Assembly (NCBI GenBank): GCA_029204225.1
Contig: MU831828.1
Coordinates: 1 to 64,000, forward strand
DNA length: 64,000 nucleotides
Source: Diphasiastrum complanatum
Lineage: Eukaryota > Streptophyta > Lycopodiopsida > Lycopodiales > Lycopodiaceae
Direction: 5' to 3'
In this document: one piece after another, positions 34,199 to 44,562 of the stretch
Layout: each line of letters begins with the position of its first letter
Position numbering within the stretch: position 1 is the stretch's first letter
Notes under the pieces: generated by a model
Seen by the model: the letters and a program-made list of their open reading frames with translations, nothing else
The model's database searches: none
What the model was told of the DNA's origin: nothing
Made by a program: the position numbers and the translations under genes

Positions 34199-35428
34199 TC
34201 ATGGATCTTTCGTGTTCGCAAACTGTTCGTCTTCATCTCCGTTGACTTTCGCATTCGCGAAACTCTTCGTGTTTCGTGTCTCCAGATGTTCGAGTTCACG
34301 AACATCTTCATCAAGCGAAGGGCTGAAAGCTAGCAAGGCTTTGTAATCATAAACATTTTGTTTCTTCAGCTCCCTCTCAAAGCATGATAGCTTTACGATC
34401 CCGAGACTGCTCCTTTGCCTCTCAAAGAGTCCTTTATCCAGGGCCTTTGTGAAGATGTCAACAACCATGTCTTTCGTTCCTATGAAGGTGTTCTGCATCA
34501 TCAGATCCCTGATCAAGTGATACTTGATCGCAATGTGCTTCATTCTAGAATGGAACACAAGATCTTTCGTTAGGTGTATTGCAGAGGTGTTGTCCATCTG
34601 CAAGACCAGAGGCTCGTTCCTTGTTTTTCCCAATTCGTCCAAGAACTGCCTTAGCCAAATTATTTCATTGGCCATCTTCGCTGCTGCTACGTACTCTGCT
34701 TCACAGGATGACTGGGCTACAACAATCTGCTTCTTGTTGACCCAGAGAACTGTTGCTCCCAATGCGATGGTGCATCCTCCTGAGATGCTTTTACATTCGT
34801 CCTTGAGAGATGCCCAACTAGCATCACTGTAGAAAAGTATCCTGAAACCTGCACCACGACAATAACACAAGCCATAATCCCTCGTTGATTGAAGATATTG
34901 CAAAATTTGTTTCGCAATCTTCCAATGTGTCAAGCCTAGATTCGTGCAGAATTGGCTCATCCTGAATACTGCATAGACAATGTTAGGACGTGTGTTGTTT
35001 GCAAGGTACATCGGTGATCCTATCAGCTTTTTGTAAGGTGTGAGCTGCATCTGTTTTCTCTCTTCCTCAGTCCTTGGACAATCGTCATTCGTTAGCACTA
35101 TCCATGTGAGCATTGGAGTGTTCGGTCCTTTGCAGTTCAGCATCCCAAAGTCTTCTAGGATCTTCAGGATGTATTTGGACTGGTGAAGGTATAACTAACC
35201 TCCCTTATGGTCCCTTTCGATTTGTAAGCCTAGGTAACACCTGGCTTCTCCCAGATCCACTATCTCGAAATGTTTCGAGATGTCTATCTTCACCTCAGCA
35301 ATTAGCTGCTCACTCTTGCAAAGTATCAGAGTGTCATCCACATATACAGCCACTACGATGATCTGCCCATCTGTAATTCTGACATACACATTGAAATCAG
35401 CCAACAGAGGCTTGAATCCTAATGATTT
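34199..35428 (-). pseudogene. Copia RT/RNase H fragment (second copia family)
   Basis: One continuous minus-strand frame of about 410 codons with a single in-frame stop at 35195-35197. It holds the RT end (AVYVDDTLILCKS, GEARCYLGLQIER) and a full RNase H: FYSDASWASL, SSCEAEYVAAAKMANE, MDNTSAIHLTKD, SRMKHIAIKYHLIRD and DIFTKALDK. The C-terminal tail is unusually long and charged (RELEHLETRNTKSFAN). The upstream half is cut at the join with the gypsy B-1 leader; no LTRs were found. Confidence 0.88.
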
Positions 35429-35945
35429 CAGTGCTGCCCTCGAGGTGTAAGCACGGTCAGTTCTTGCGGTTCGGGCCTAGCGCTGTCTGCACGTAGGACG
35501 GATGAGACAAAGTGTTGCCTAGGTAGGTGAAAGCACGGTCTGTACCTTGTGGGGTTCAAAACGACATATTCGAACTGTACGGGTTAACCATTGATACAAA
35601 GATGTTGTTCGAATTCGGGTGTAAAGCACGGGTGGTTAGCTGCTGGTGCGGGATAGCTACCGATCATTTAGCTATAAGGGCTATTGACCAAAAAGTGGTG
35701 GGGTGTGACTGAGGCAATGTGCTGCTTAATGGTGAAAGCACGGATGGTCGGATGGATGTTTCCCCGTGGGTTAATTCTGTGATAGATTTGTGTGGGCGCA
35801 GCTAGGCAAAGGTCCTACGTCCGGTCTCAGGGGGGTTTGTGGCTTGAGAGGGATCCTCTGTGTTTGCTTTGGTTGGTATGTTCCGTTTGTTGTGTGCTTG
35901 CTTGGACACAAATGACCTAGTTCCTACTTGGCTCTCAGGTGATGT
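35427..35945 (+). promoter_or_regulatory. Leader of gypsy B-1
   Basis: Carries four of the GTGCTGCC...GGTGTAAGCAC modules (about 35429, 35511, 35603 and 35718). It is closely similar to the gypsy B-2 leader up to about 35945, after which the two diverge. The part to about 35800 also matches the LARD leader. Confidence 0.8.
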
Positions 35946-36097
35946 GGGCCTGCTAAGTTTGAGGAGGGGATATTTTTATTGAAGTTGATTTAATAAAGAA
36001 GAAAAGAGAGCTGTGGGGCCAGGCCGACAGAAGGGAGAGATTCAAAAAATAAAAAGGGTTGAGGCGATAATCTATTGGAAGTACACCTCTCACTATA

Positions 36098-38299
36098 ATG
36101 GAGGACCACCTTGATGAGTTACGAGCATTGACGGACGGAGAAGAGCTGGATTGAGAATACAGCTCCCGCATGCATCGAGATGGCACCAGGTCCAAGTCGA
36201 GAAAGAAAGAGCGTATGCACTCCACAGTGGCGCCTCTCCAAGAAGAGATGGGTGGCCCTTCTAAACCTACACCAAGAGACGAACCCTTGCCAGAGGTGCA
36301 ACAAGACCTCTTTGAAGTGAAGATGCGACAATACTTATCAAGCGTAATGACGGCTATGCTTAGCGAGGTGAAGAAGGACAGAGAAACAGAAAGGAAAGAA
36401 TGGCAAACATCCCTACGAACCATGAACCTTACTCAATTTAACCTTGCTAGAGAAATGAGAGAGTTCGAAGCCAGGTTTGAAGAGTTGGAGGCAACTAGAG
36501 GGAATGCAGTGGCGCCTCCTCCACAGATACCAAGAGAACCACGAGCGCGAAACACGGAAGGCCCAAAGAAAACTGCCAAAGTAAAAGCACCACCTACTTT
36601 CAAAGGAGAGCGTGACATTCGAATTGTGGAAGATTGGTTGTTTCACATGGACCATTACTTCCGTCTGATGAACACTCCTGAGGAAGAAAGAATGGACTTG
36701 GCACTAGCATATTTTGAGGGCTACACTACAAACTGGTACCGAATGGCAGGAATGCATTTCCAAACATGGGACGCATTCAAAACCGCGTTACGAGAGGAGT
36801 TCATACCGAAGGATTCACACATGAGATTGAGGACAGAATTATCGGGGCTCAAACAGAAAGGGTCATTGCGAGAGTACCTCAATAAATTCAGACAGAGTGT
36901 ATGGGTTATTGAAGATATATCCGAGGCGGACAAAACTCATTACCTCTTGTCTGGAATGCAATCTTGGACCCGACATGCAATAGACAGCTACATGCCCCAT
37001 GATTTCAATTCAACTATTCGAGCGGCTGAAATGGTTTGTGATTATGAGAGCACATTGGCACCAGCTGCTCCCGCAACCTCAACAAGAGTATTTAGTGGAT
37101 CCAGACCGAGTTTGAGCTTCTTTTCAAGGGGGGACTCAGCTTCAAATGGCAACCAAGCCTCAAGTAGCGTGAACAAATTCCCAACAAAAACAGGGTTTGG
37201 CAACCAAGGCAACAATGGAGAGAACATGTTCCAGAGAAGAAACAATGTTGGACCTTCAGCTAGTCACAGCAACAGCTCACCAACAGTGGGCAGTTCCATG
37301 CGCTGCTTCAACTGTCATCAGCAAGGTCACTCTTGGAGGTCATGCCCCAAACCATTGAACAAGCAAATCATGGCTGCCATTGAAGGATCTGATAGGATGG
37401 AGAGAGAGGCATTTGATCAAGAAGATGGTGAACATGATGACGAAGAGGACCCAAAAACGGATTTGATGGAGTCTGACCTGAATGCCTTACAACAGATAGG
37501 GGCACTTGCGGCGTATTGTGAACATCTCATGATGACTCCTACGAGAGGATCAAAGTTATTGTACCTGAAAGGCTGTATTCAAGGCAGGATCATTTACTTC
37601 ATGGTAGACCTGGGGGCGTCACATAACTACTTGTCAGAAAAACTGACAAGGGAATTGGACATCCAATGTGAAAAAAATGTGACTCCTATTTGTGTGGAGA
37701 CTGCGAAAGGTACAATGACCAATTGTGGATTGGCAACCAGCTTACCAATCTCCCTGGGAACCTGGAAGAATCGACTAATGTTCACAATCTTGAAGATGGA
37801 TGCCTTCGACGCTATTTTGGGATTAAGCTGGTTTAACGAACATGTGGTGGCCTTCTTGGCAAAAGGGGTTAACTTTGTGTTATTATATAATGGCAGGAGA
37901 CCTTGTGTCGTCAGAGCTGTGTCAGGGGACCAACTAAAAAAGAATGACACAAACGAACCGGAGCCAACCATCCCTCCCAATCTCATTCACCTCTTTAATG
38001 AAGGACAACCAATAGTGACAGACTAGCTGACACGGGACCAAATGGAGCCAACATTGCTTGCAGTTTCCACATCAAAGGTGAATTCAAGTGCCGATGCAGA
38101 GCTCAAGGAGCTCAACTTGTGTGACCAAGCGAAAGCTCACTTCTTTAATGAAGGACATCCAACAATGACAAACCAGCTGACGCGAGGTCAAATGGAGCCA
38201 ACATTGCCTGCAGCTTCTACATCAGAGGTGAATCCAAGTGTCGATGTAGAGCTCAAGGAGCTCAGCCTGGGCGACCAAACGAAATATCTAGAGTCCTAG
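36098..38299 (+). pseudogene. Gypsy gag-aspartic protease polyprotein, two in-frame stops
   Basis: I place the original start at the ATG at 36098 (MEDHLDELRALTDGEELD): it is in frame with the long open part, from which it is separated only by a TGA at 36152-36154. The next ATG, at 36170, opens 618 codons. Visible parts: a basic head (KSRKKERMH), a retrotransposon gag domain (about residues 130-330 counted from 36170; PPTFKGERDIRIVEDWLFH, LREEFIPKD), a Ser/Asn-rich linker, a CCHC knuckle CFNCHQQGHSWRSC (about 379-392) and a protease domain with VDLGASHNYLS, where the usual DSG/DTG reads DLG. A TAG at 38024-38026 interrupts the C-terminus inside a duplicated 50-codon unit. The frame then closes at 38297. 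Only point lesions occur over 2.2 kb. No polymerase follows. Confidence 0.9.
37991..38290 (+). repeat. In-frame 150-bp tandem duplication at the gag-protease C-terminus
   Basis: TTTAATGAAGGACA recurs at about 37993 and 38143, each copy followed by a segment encoding EPTLLAVSTSKVNSS or EPTLPAASTSEVNPS and ELKELNL or ELKELSL. The 150-bp unit is exactly 50 codons, so it keeps the frame. The stop codon at 38024 lies in the first copy. Confidence 0.88.
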
Positions 38300-38665
38300 G
38301 GGACTCATCCAGACGTGCGACGAAAACAACATATCTGAGGCTTAAGGGAGGCGTAACTACCTTTTTCTTTCATGTTAATAAAGTAAGCCGCATTTCTCAT
38401 CAAGGAGTGAGCTTCAGTCTAATGTCTAAGTGCAGCAGCTTTACACAGGTTTTACGTAAGTGAACTAGATCCACACTTTTCCTGTGCTGGGTGCAAACAC
38501 AATATCATTACTTCTCTTTACAGTTGGTCTCCTTTGGCCGGTGAATCAAGCCCGTGCCCTTGTATATGTGAATAAAGTCTGGCCGGTGAATTAAGCCCGT
38601 GCCATGAGTCTTAGGTTCTAGTTTGGCCCTGATGAGGACATCAGCTTTCTGAAACGAGGGGAGGA
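38300..38665 (+). promoter_or_regulatory. 3' untranslated region, hairpin and PPT of gypsy B-1
   Basis: The part from about 38427 (GCAGCTTTACACAGG) to the PPT matches gypsy B-2. GGCCGGTGAATYAAGCCCGTGCC occurs twice (about 38537 and 38582) but once in B-2. CTGATGAGGACATCAG is at 38630-38645, and the purine tract AAACGAGGGGAGGA at 38652-38665. Confidence 0.82.
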
Positions 38666-39584
38666 TGTTGTAAAGCTGACTCGGGTGCACCCAGAGTGCC
38701 TTGTAAGACTCAAAGGGGTGACACTCTCTAAGGTCCCAGAGCAAGTTAGAACGTCAAGGACTGAGCCTCCGACCTGTGGTGAGCCAGTCAAGTAGTCACA
38801 AGTCATGAGCTAGCTCTGGAGCTTGAGTCATGGCCTAGTCAGGAAAGCAAGTTGATTTGGCCACCGGGACGGCTCCCGGGACCCATGTCTGGGAGCCAAA
38901 TTGATTCTGTCAGGCTTGCCAGGCTTAATCAGCAAAATAAAAACTAAGTCCTAAAAAGCATGCTTTACCAGAAAGCACTATGTTTCAAACCAGAGGGGGT
39001 GCGCCGAATCACAGTAGAACTATACGGGAAGTCCGGCAGACAGAAACTTGGGCAGCTCAACTAGCGCCAGGAATCCAGTCGCCAGGTCTCAGCTCCCCCT
39101 ACCAACATGAGCCAGGCACAATGCCCAGCAGGTGTTGGTGGCCCCGAGACCAGTCAGTCTATGTATGAATGTAACCTCTTCCAAATCTAATAAAGTTGAT
39201 CCTTGGGGATGATTACCATTTCGGTTTCGCCTCCGCGACTGGTCCAAGTGGAAGGACCCTAACTACAACCTTTTTGCGTCGCTGGCGCCTAAGGGTCCCT
39301 ATCATCGACATGGGGATTGCCGCTATGCCAGTTGGTCAGTTTGGCGACCACTATGCCTTGGGTTTCATGTGTGGCTTGTCTTTGCCTTTGGTTACCTTTT
39401 CGGGACGGATTCTGAGTTGGCTTTCGGGTTGGTTGGGATTCCAGTTTTCTTAAGTTTGAATGGTTAAGCTTGTTACGTTTCTGAGCTGGCTTTTACGTAA
39501 GTGCATGATGAATGAATGTTAGACTTAAGCGCGTGTTGGGGAAACCGCTCAAGTCCCAGCGCCCTTTGAGGCGCCGGCACAACA
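38666..39584 (+). repeat. 3' LTR-B of gypsy B-1
   Basis: A full 919-bp LTR-B from TGTTGTAAAGCTGAC to CCGGCACAACA, with TATA-like ACTATACGGG near 39017 and AATAAAG near 39188. Confidence 0.92.
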
Positions 39585-39681
39585 GTTGCTCCTGGCGCCA
39601 CTATGACCAGAATCCAGCCGGCGCCAAGTTCCTATGGCTGAAAATATTTGATCGGTTCTAGCGAAGTCCAGAGAGCTCAGA
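39585..39681 (+). repeat. LTR-A sliver between two family B insertions
   Basis: 97 bp of plus-strand LTR-A (GGCGCC block and AAAATATTTGATCGG region) stand between gypsy B-1 and gypsy B-2. Both B elements therefore inserted in the same LTR-A. Its left part is lost; its right part should resume beyond the window. Confidence 0.85.
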
Positions 39682-40382
39682 TGTTGTAAAGCTGACTCGG
39701 GTGCACCCAACGTGCCATGTAAGACTCTAAGGGGTGACACTCCCTAAGGTCCCAGAGCAAGTTAGAACGTCAAGGACTGAGCCTCCGACCTGTGGTGAGC
39801 CAGTCAAGTAGTCACAAGTCATGAGCTAGCTCTGGAGCTCGAGTCATGGCCTAGTCAGCAAGCAAGTTGATTCGTCCACCGGAACGGCTCCCGGGACCCA
39901 TGTTCGGGAGCCAGACTGATTCTACCAGGCTTGCCAGGCTTAATCAGCAAAATAAAAACTAAGTCCCAAAAACGCGTGCTTTACCAGAAAGCACTATGTT
40001 TCAGAACAGAGGGGGTGCGCCGAATCACAGCAGAACTATAGGGGGAGTCCGGCAGACAGAAACTTGGGCAGCTCAACCAGCGCCAAGAATCCAGTCGCCA
40101 GGTCTCAGCACCCTCTACCAGCACGAGCCAGGCATAATGCCCAGCACGTGTTGGTGGCCCCGAGACCGGTCAGTCTATGTATGAATGTAACCTCTTCCAA
40201 ATCTAATAAAGTTGATCCTTGAGGATGATTACCATTTCGGTTTCGCCTCCGGGACTGGTCCAAGTGGAAGGACCCTTACTACAACCTTTTTGCGTCGCTG
40301 GCGCCTAAAGGTCCCTGTCATCGACATGGGGCTTGCCGCTATGTCAATTGGTCAGTTTGGCGACCACTATGCCTTGGGTTTC
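39682..40382 (+). repeat. 5' LTR-B of gypsy B-2, first part
   Basis: The first 701 bases of the LTR. It is broken at GTTTC (40378-40382), where a 15.6 kb LARD block begins, and continues at 55991. Confidence 0.93.
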
Positions 40383-43300
40383 TGTAGCGCAGGCATCCCA
40401 AAGGGAGCCGGGAACCACGACTTAGCTTCCCAGCCTTCAACTCTTGCCATCCAAACCCACTTGACATACAAGCAGCCAACTCGCCAACAACGATCAGACT
40501 TAACCAACTTGAAGTTCCGAAAACCAACATTGAGATCCAACCTGGCGCCATGCCAGATCGGGGGTCCCGACGTGGGTGACTTCCCTTCAAGCAAGCCGCT
40601 CGACATACATCAAACTTAACCAACTCGAAGCTTCGTTACAAACGAGTAACATCCATTCCAAGCAAGCGGTCTGACTTACATCAGACTTAACCAACTGAAA
40701 GCTTCGTCACGAGCGCTGGAAGCCAACCTGGCGCCACGCCAGACTGGACAGCCATAAACAGGTAACATCCACCCAAGCAAGCCATCCAACTCAGCCGACA
40801 GGTTAGAGCCCGTTCCCCAAGAGCTTAACCCATTCACGTTCATGCAAGGAACACTCAGAACCACAAGCCGCGACAGATATGGAAACAACCAGTTCTTGGA
40901 CCAAATGGTCCCGACAGCATACCGTTGGCGCCACGGACCGAATGGTGCCGACGGCATACCGCTGGCGTCCCGGGATACGACCCTCAGCTATGTGCCAAGT
41001 TAAAAATTTTAAAAGCGGCCTTACAACTGGCGCTTTTACCCAACACTGAAACCCAGTAGGTAATCAGAGTCAATTTGAGAAAAATCCCACTTTATTGATA
41101 AATCTGAGAAGGTTACATTTCAAGTGTGTGACCGACCCTAGTCTCCGGGGCGCTAGCATGCCAAGGCGAGAGCCATGACAACATTCCAGCAAGGGAGGCT
41201 GAGACTTGGTTGGAGCTCGCCCTAAGTTGCAACCCGCACTCCCCTATAGTATTGGTGTGATTCGGCACCCCCCCTCATACCAAGCACTCTACCCAAACTG
41301 GTAAAGCACGTTTTTCTCTCTCTAGGATTTTCTCTTTCTAGAAAGTCATTTTCTCTCTCTAGATTTTATTGATCCCCAGGCTTCCTTTAACCATGCCTAG
41401 ATCGTGTGAGGTGATTGCACATCGATCTGAGCTCTCTGGACTTCGCTAGAACCGATCAAACATTTTCAGCCATAGGAACTTGGCGCCGGCTGGATTCTGG
41501 TCACAGTGGCGCCGGGAGCAGCAGGGGCGCTGCTGGCGCCGGGGACATAGCTGGCGCCGATGGCGCCGGAAGTAAATCTTGTAAAGGTAGCTTTACAACA
41601 TCCACCCCACCTTTATAAAATCTGATGTCCTCATCAGATGTCAGATTAAAGTAAAGGTGTCTCCCAATTAAAATAACTATACATTTAAGCTACTTGGCAC
41701 AATACTCAATTTACTGGCCACTTTTTATTAACATTGAAGCTGTCACACCACAAGTCGGAGGCTCAGCTCTTTGTACTGACAAATTACATAACTTGAAAAT
41801 ATATCTTTGTCTGGGAAAAGCGTAGATTTGATATCGCTTTCGTAAAACCCGAGAACCTTATTAACTGGTGACAGAGGCCTTTCTTTGAAATGTTCGCCCC
41901 TGTCGCTTCTGACTTTCGACTTTGGAACTCCTTTGAGCTCCTGATTTGTCCTTGATGCACTTTGTGTTGAACTCCCTGAGCTCCAGGTTTGTTCAGTTCC
42001 GCACAGGTATCAAGGCTCCCTGAGCCGAAGGATTTATCGTTTGATTGCCCACTTTATGGTCCACTCCGTGCCTTGTTGCTTCTGCACCTTGATTTCTCTC
42101 CTTGTCCAAGCCTGATCTTGATACTTTTCCATCTTGGCTCTTTAAGGTAGGCAAAGATTGAGTACTCCGCAATGCACCTCTCACTTAGCTTGAAGTAGCT
42201 CTTTGAATCAGTCCAAACGTAACCATTGACCCGTGGAGAGCCAAAGGGTCGCACCAGTTTGATCCGCATCCGAACTATCTCTTCGCGTTTGTTTGAAGCA
42301 CCATGTTCGTCACGCAAAACTTGACTTTCACAATTCCATCATTGGTTAGTTGCCTCACAGTCAAAACAAGAAGTGTACATCGAGCTTGGCTTCAAGTAGC
42401 TCTCTTTGAATCAGAAACATGCAACCAGAGTTTGCACTAATCCGATCTCAACGCGAACTGCCCCTTAGCGTCCGTTCGAAGTACCAAGTCTCTCATGCAA
42501 GACTCAACTTTCACAGTTCCTTCATTGATCAGCTGCCTTACACGTAACACAAGCCAACATACTCATATGTTTCCTCATCATTGTTGGTCCAGAGAAAACC
42601 TATAACAAACTTTCCTTTCCACAACAAAAGCTTGTCAACTTATTAGGTCCAAAGTTCGCCAGTCTCCTCGTGTGAGTATGGCTAGGTCACCTTGAATTTG
42701 CCCCCATTTTGATCAACTTTCAATCAAAATTTGCCCCCAAGAGAGAGGTGTGTGTGATAGTTCCCCTCCACTTAATAAATCAGCTGATCGGACTTAGAGT
42801 AGAGTTCTTCGGACAAAAAGCCTTTCCAACACTTTGCTTCCCTACTGCTAGGATTATGGCTCGATCCAACTTGTTGCCAATCTCTGAAGAGGATCCTAGT
42901 CTTTTCCCCTTTGAGGAAAAACCCAACTGATACTGGATATCACCCATGCTCAATGAGTTTCAGTTCCGAAGGTGGCCGTCCCAAAATGAAGACCAATTTC
43001 TATAGAAGATCTCCCCTGAAATGGCCCTTTCCAACTTTTGACTTCCTGCTTGCGTCTGGGGGGCGTTGTCGCAAATGAAACTAACCCAAGAAACAGGCTA
43101 GCCATCCATCCTTTGCAAACATTGAGTCATTTCGTTGTCGTTCACGTGCGAGTACTTGAAATGCAAATCCGCCGCACAGATTCTGGATATCGCCCATGCT
43201 CAGTGAGTTTCAGTTCCGAAGGTGGCCGTCCCAAAATGAAGACCAACTGCTCCATATAAGATCTCCCCTGAAATGGCCCTTTCCAACTTTTGACTTTCTG

Positions 43301-44358
43301 CTTGCGTCTGGTGGGCGTTGTCGCAAATGAAACTAACCCAAGAAACAGGCTAGCCATCTATCCTTTGCAAACATTGAGTCGTTTCGTTGTCGTTCACGTG
43401 TGAGTACTTGAAATGCAAATCCGCCCCACAGATTATGTAGTCCTCTTTGTTTGATGGTATCAGCCTTCAAAAGAAAAGGTTCCTTCTCGAGCCATCAGCT
43501 CCTTGTATCACAAGCAATCATGCAAACCAGGCAAAGCAGGAGTACTGAGACTCACCACGAATACGTACAAGTAAGACACTCAGGCAGGTTTACTAACAAG
43601 TAACAAAGACAAGATCCCCCTTTGAGATGGTCCTGCCAACGGACCTTTGCCTGGCCGCGTCCATACAAATCGATCACGGAATCAGCCGACATAGGACACC
43701 CCTCCAACTATCCCTGCTTTCACCATTAAGCAGCACATTGCCTCAGTCACGCCCCACCACTTTTTGGTCGATAGCCCTTATAGCTAAACGATCGGCAGCT
43801 ATCCCGCACCGGCAGCTAACCACCCGTGCTTTACACCCGAATTCGAGCAGCATCTCTGTATCAATGGTTAACCCGTACAGTTCGAATATGTCGCCCCGCA
43901 CCCCACAAGGCACAGACCGTGCTTTCACCTCCCTAGGCAGCACTTTTCGTCATCCGTCCTACGTGCAGACAACGCCAGGCCCGAACCTCGAGAACTGACC
44001 GTGCTTACACCTCAAGGGCAGCACCTTGACTCATTAAGTCCCCCGTTCTGCCGACCACCCTGACCGTGACGCACCCGTGCTTACACTATGGGCAGCACCT
44101 TGCACAACAGTTGTCTTGATGAACCCCAAACCGTGGCCATTTCCGTGAGATCCGCATAGCTGACCGGCCAGTCGGCTCTGATACCACATGTAGCGCAGGC
44201 ATCCCAAAGGGAGCCGGGAACCACGACTTAGCTTCCCAGCCTTCAACTCTTGCCATCCAAACCCACTTGACATACAAGCAGCCAACTCGCCAACAATGAT
44301 CAGACTTAACCAACTTGAAGTTCCGAAAACCAACATTGAGATCCAACCTGGCGCCATG
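40383..44358 (-). mobile_element. LARD family A, copy 4 (5' LTR truncated)
   Basis: The 3' LTR is 40383-41600 (1218 bp) and the internal domain 41601-44188, with primer-site complement GTCGGCTCTGATACCA at 44171-44186. Of the 5' LTR only 170 bp remain (44189-44358), cut at CCATG by another LTR-A start. The rest of that LTR is not found between here and 55990 as a separate piece. Confidence 0.88.
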
Positions 44359-44562
44359 TGTAGCGCAGGCATCCCAAAGGGAGCCGGGAACCACGACTTA
44401 GCTTCCCAGCCTTCAACTCTTGCCATCCGAACCCACTTGACATACAAGCAGCCAACTCGCCAACAACGATCAGACTTAACCAACTTGAAGTTCCGAGGAC
44501 CAACATTGAGATCCAACCCGGCGCCATGCCAGATCGGGGGTCCCGATGTGGGTGACTTCCCT
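44359..44562 (-). repeat. LTR-A sliver
   Basis: 204 bp of LTR-A starting TGTAGCGCAGG and ending TTCCCT, directly followed by a further LTR-A start at 44563. It is the middle member of a stack of three LTR ends. Confidence 0.9.

Larger units (their letters stand above)
35427..39584 (+). mobile_element. Gypsy B-1: gag-protease-only element, 5' truncated
   Basis: From the left: the family B leader starting within its second hairpin module (35427-35940), one long gag-protease frame (36098-38299), a 3' untranslated region, hairpin and PPT (to 38665), and the 3' LTR-B (38666-39584). The 5' LTR and primer site are lost at a join with copia sequence. RT, RNase H and integrase are absent, and the sequence after the frame leads directly into the 3' region shared with gypsy B-2. 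It is inserted in an LTR-A, whose remaining piece is 39585-39681. Confidence 0.88.

Noticed and set aside
33083-35404. Endogenous pararetrovirus (plant caulimovirid-type) fragments
   Set aside because: The RT and RNase H motifs at 34199-35428 are of copia type (AVYVDD, SSCEAEYVAA, DIFTKALDK), and no movement-protein or coat-type motif is seen.
38630-38660. CTGATGAG...GAAAC beside the PPT of gypsy B-1 as a hammerhead ribozyme (as in plant retrozymes)
   Set aside because: The second core box is CAAA in gypsy B-2 and ATAAA in LARDs. Stem II would be only about three pairs, and I see no matching stem I/III arms. The conserved feature is the CTGATG/CATCAG hairpin instead.
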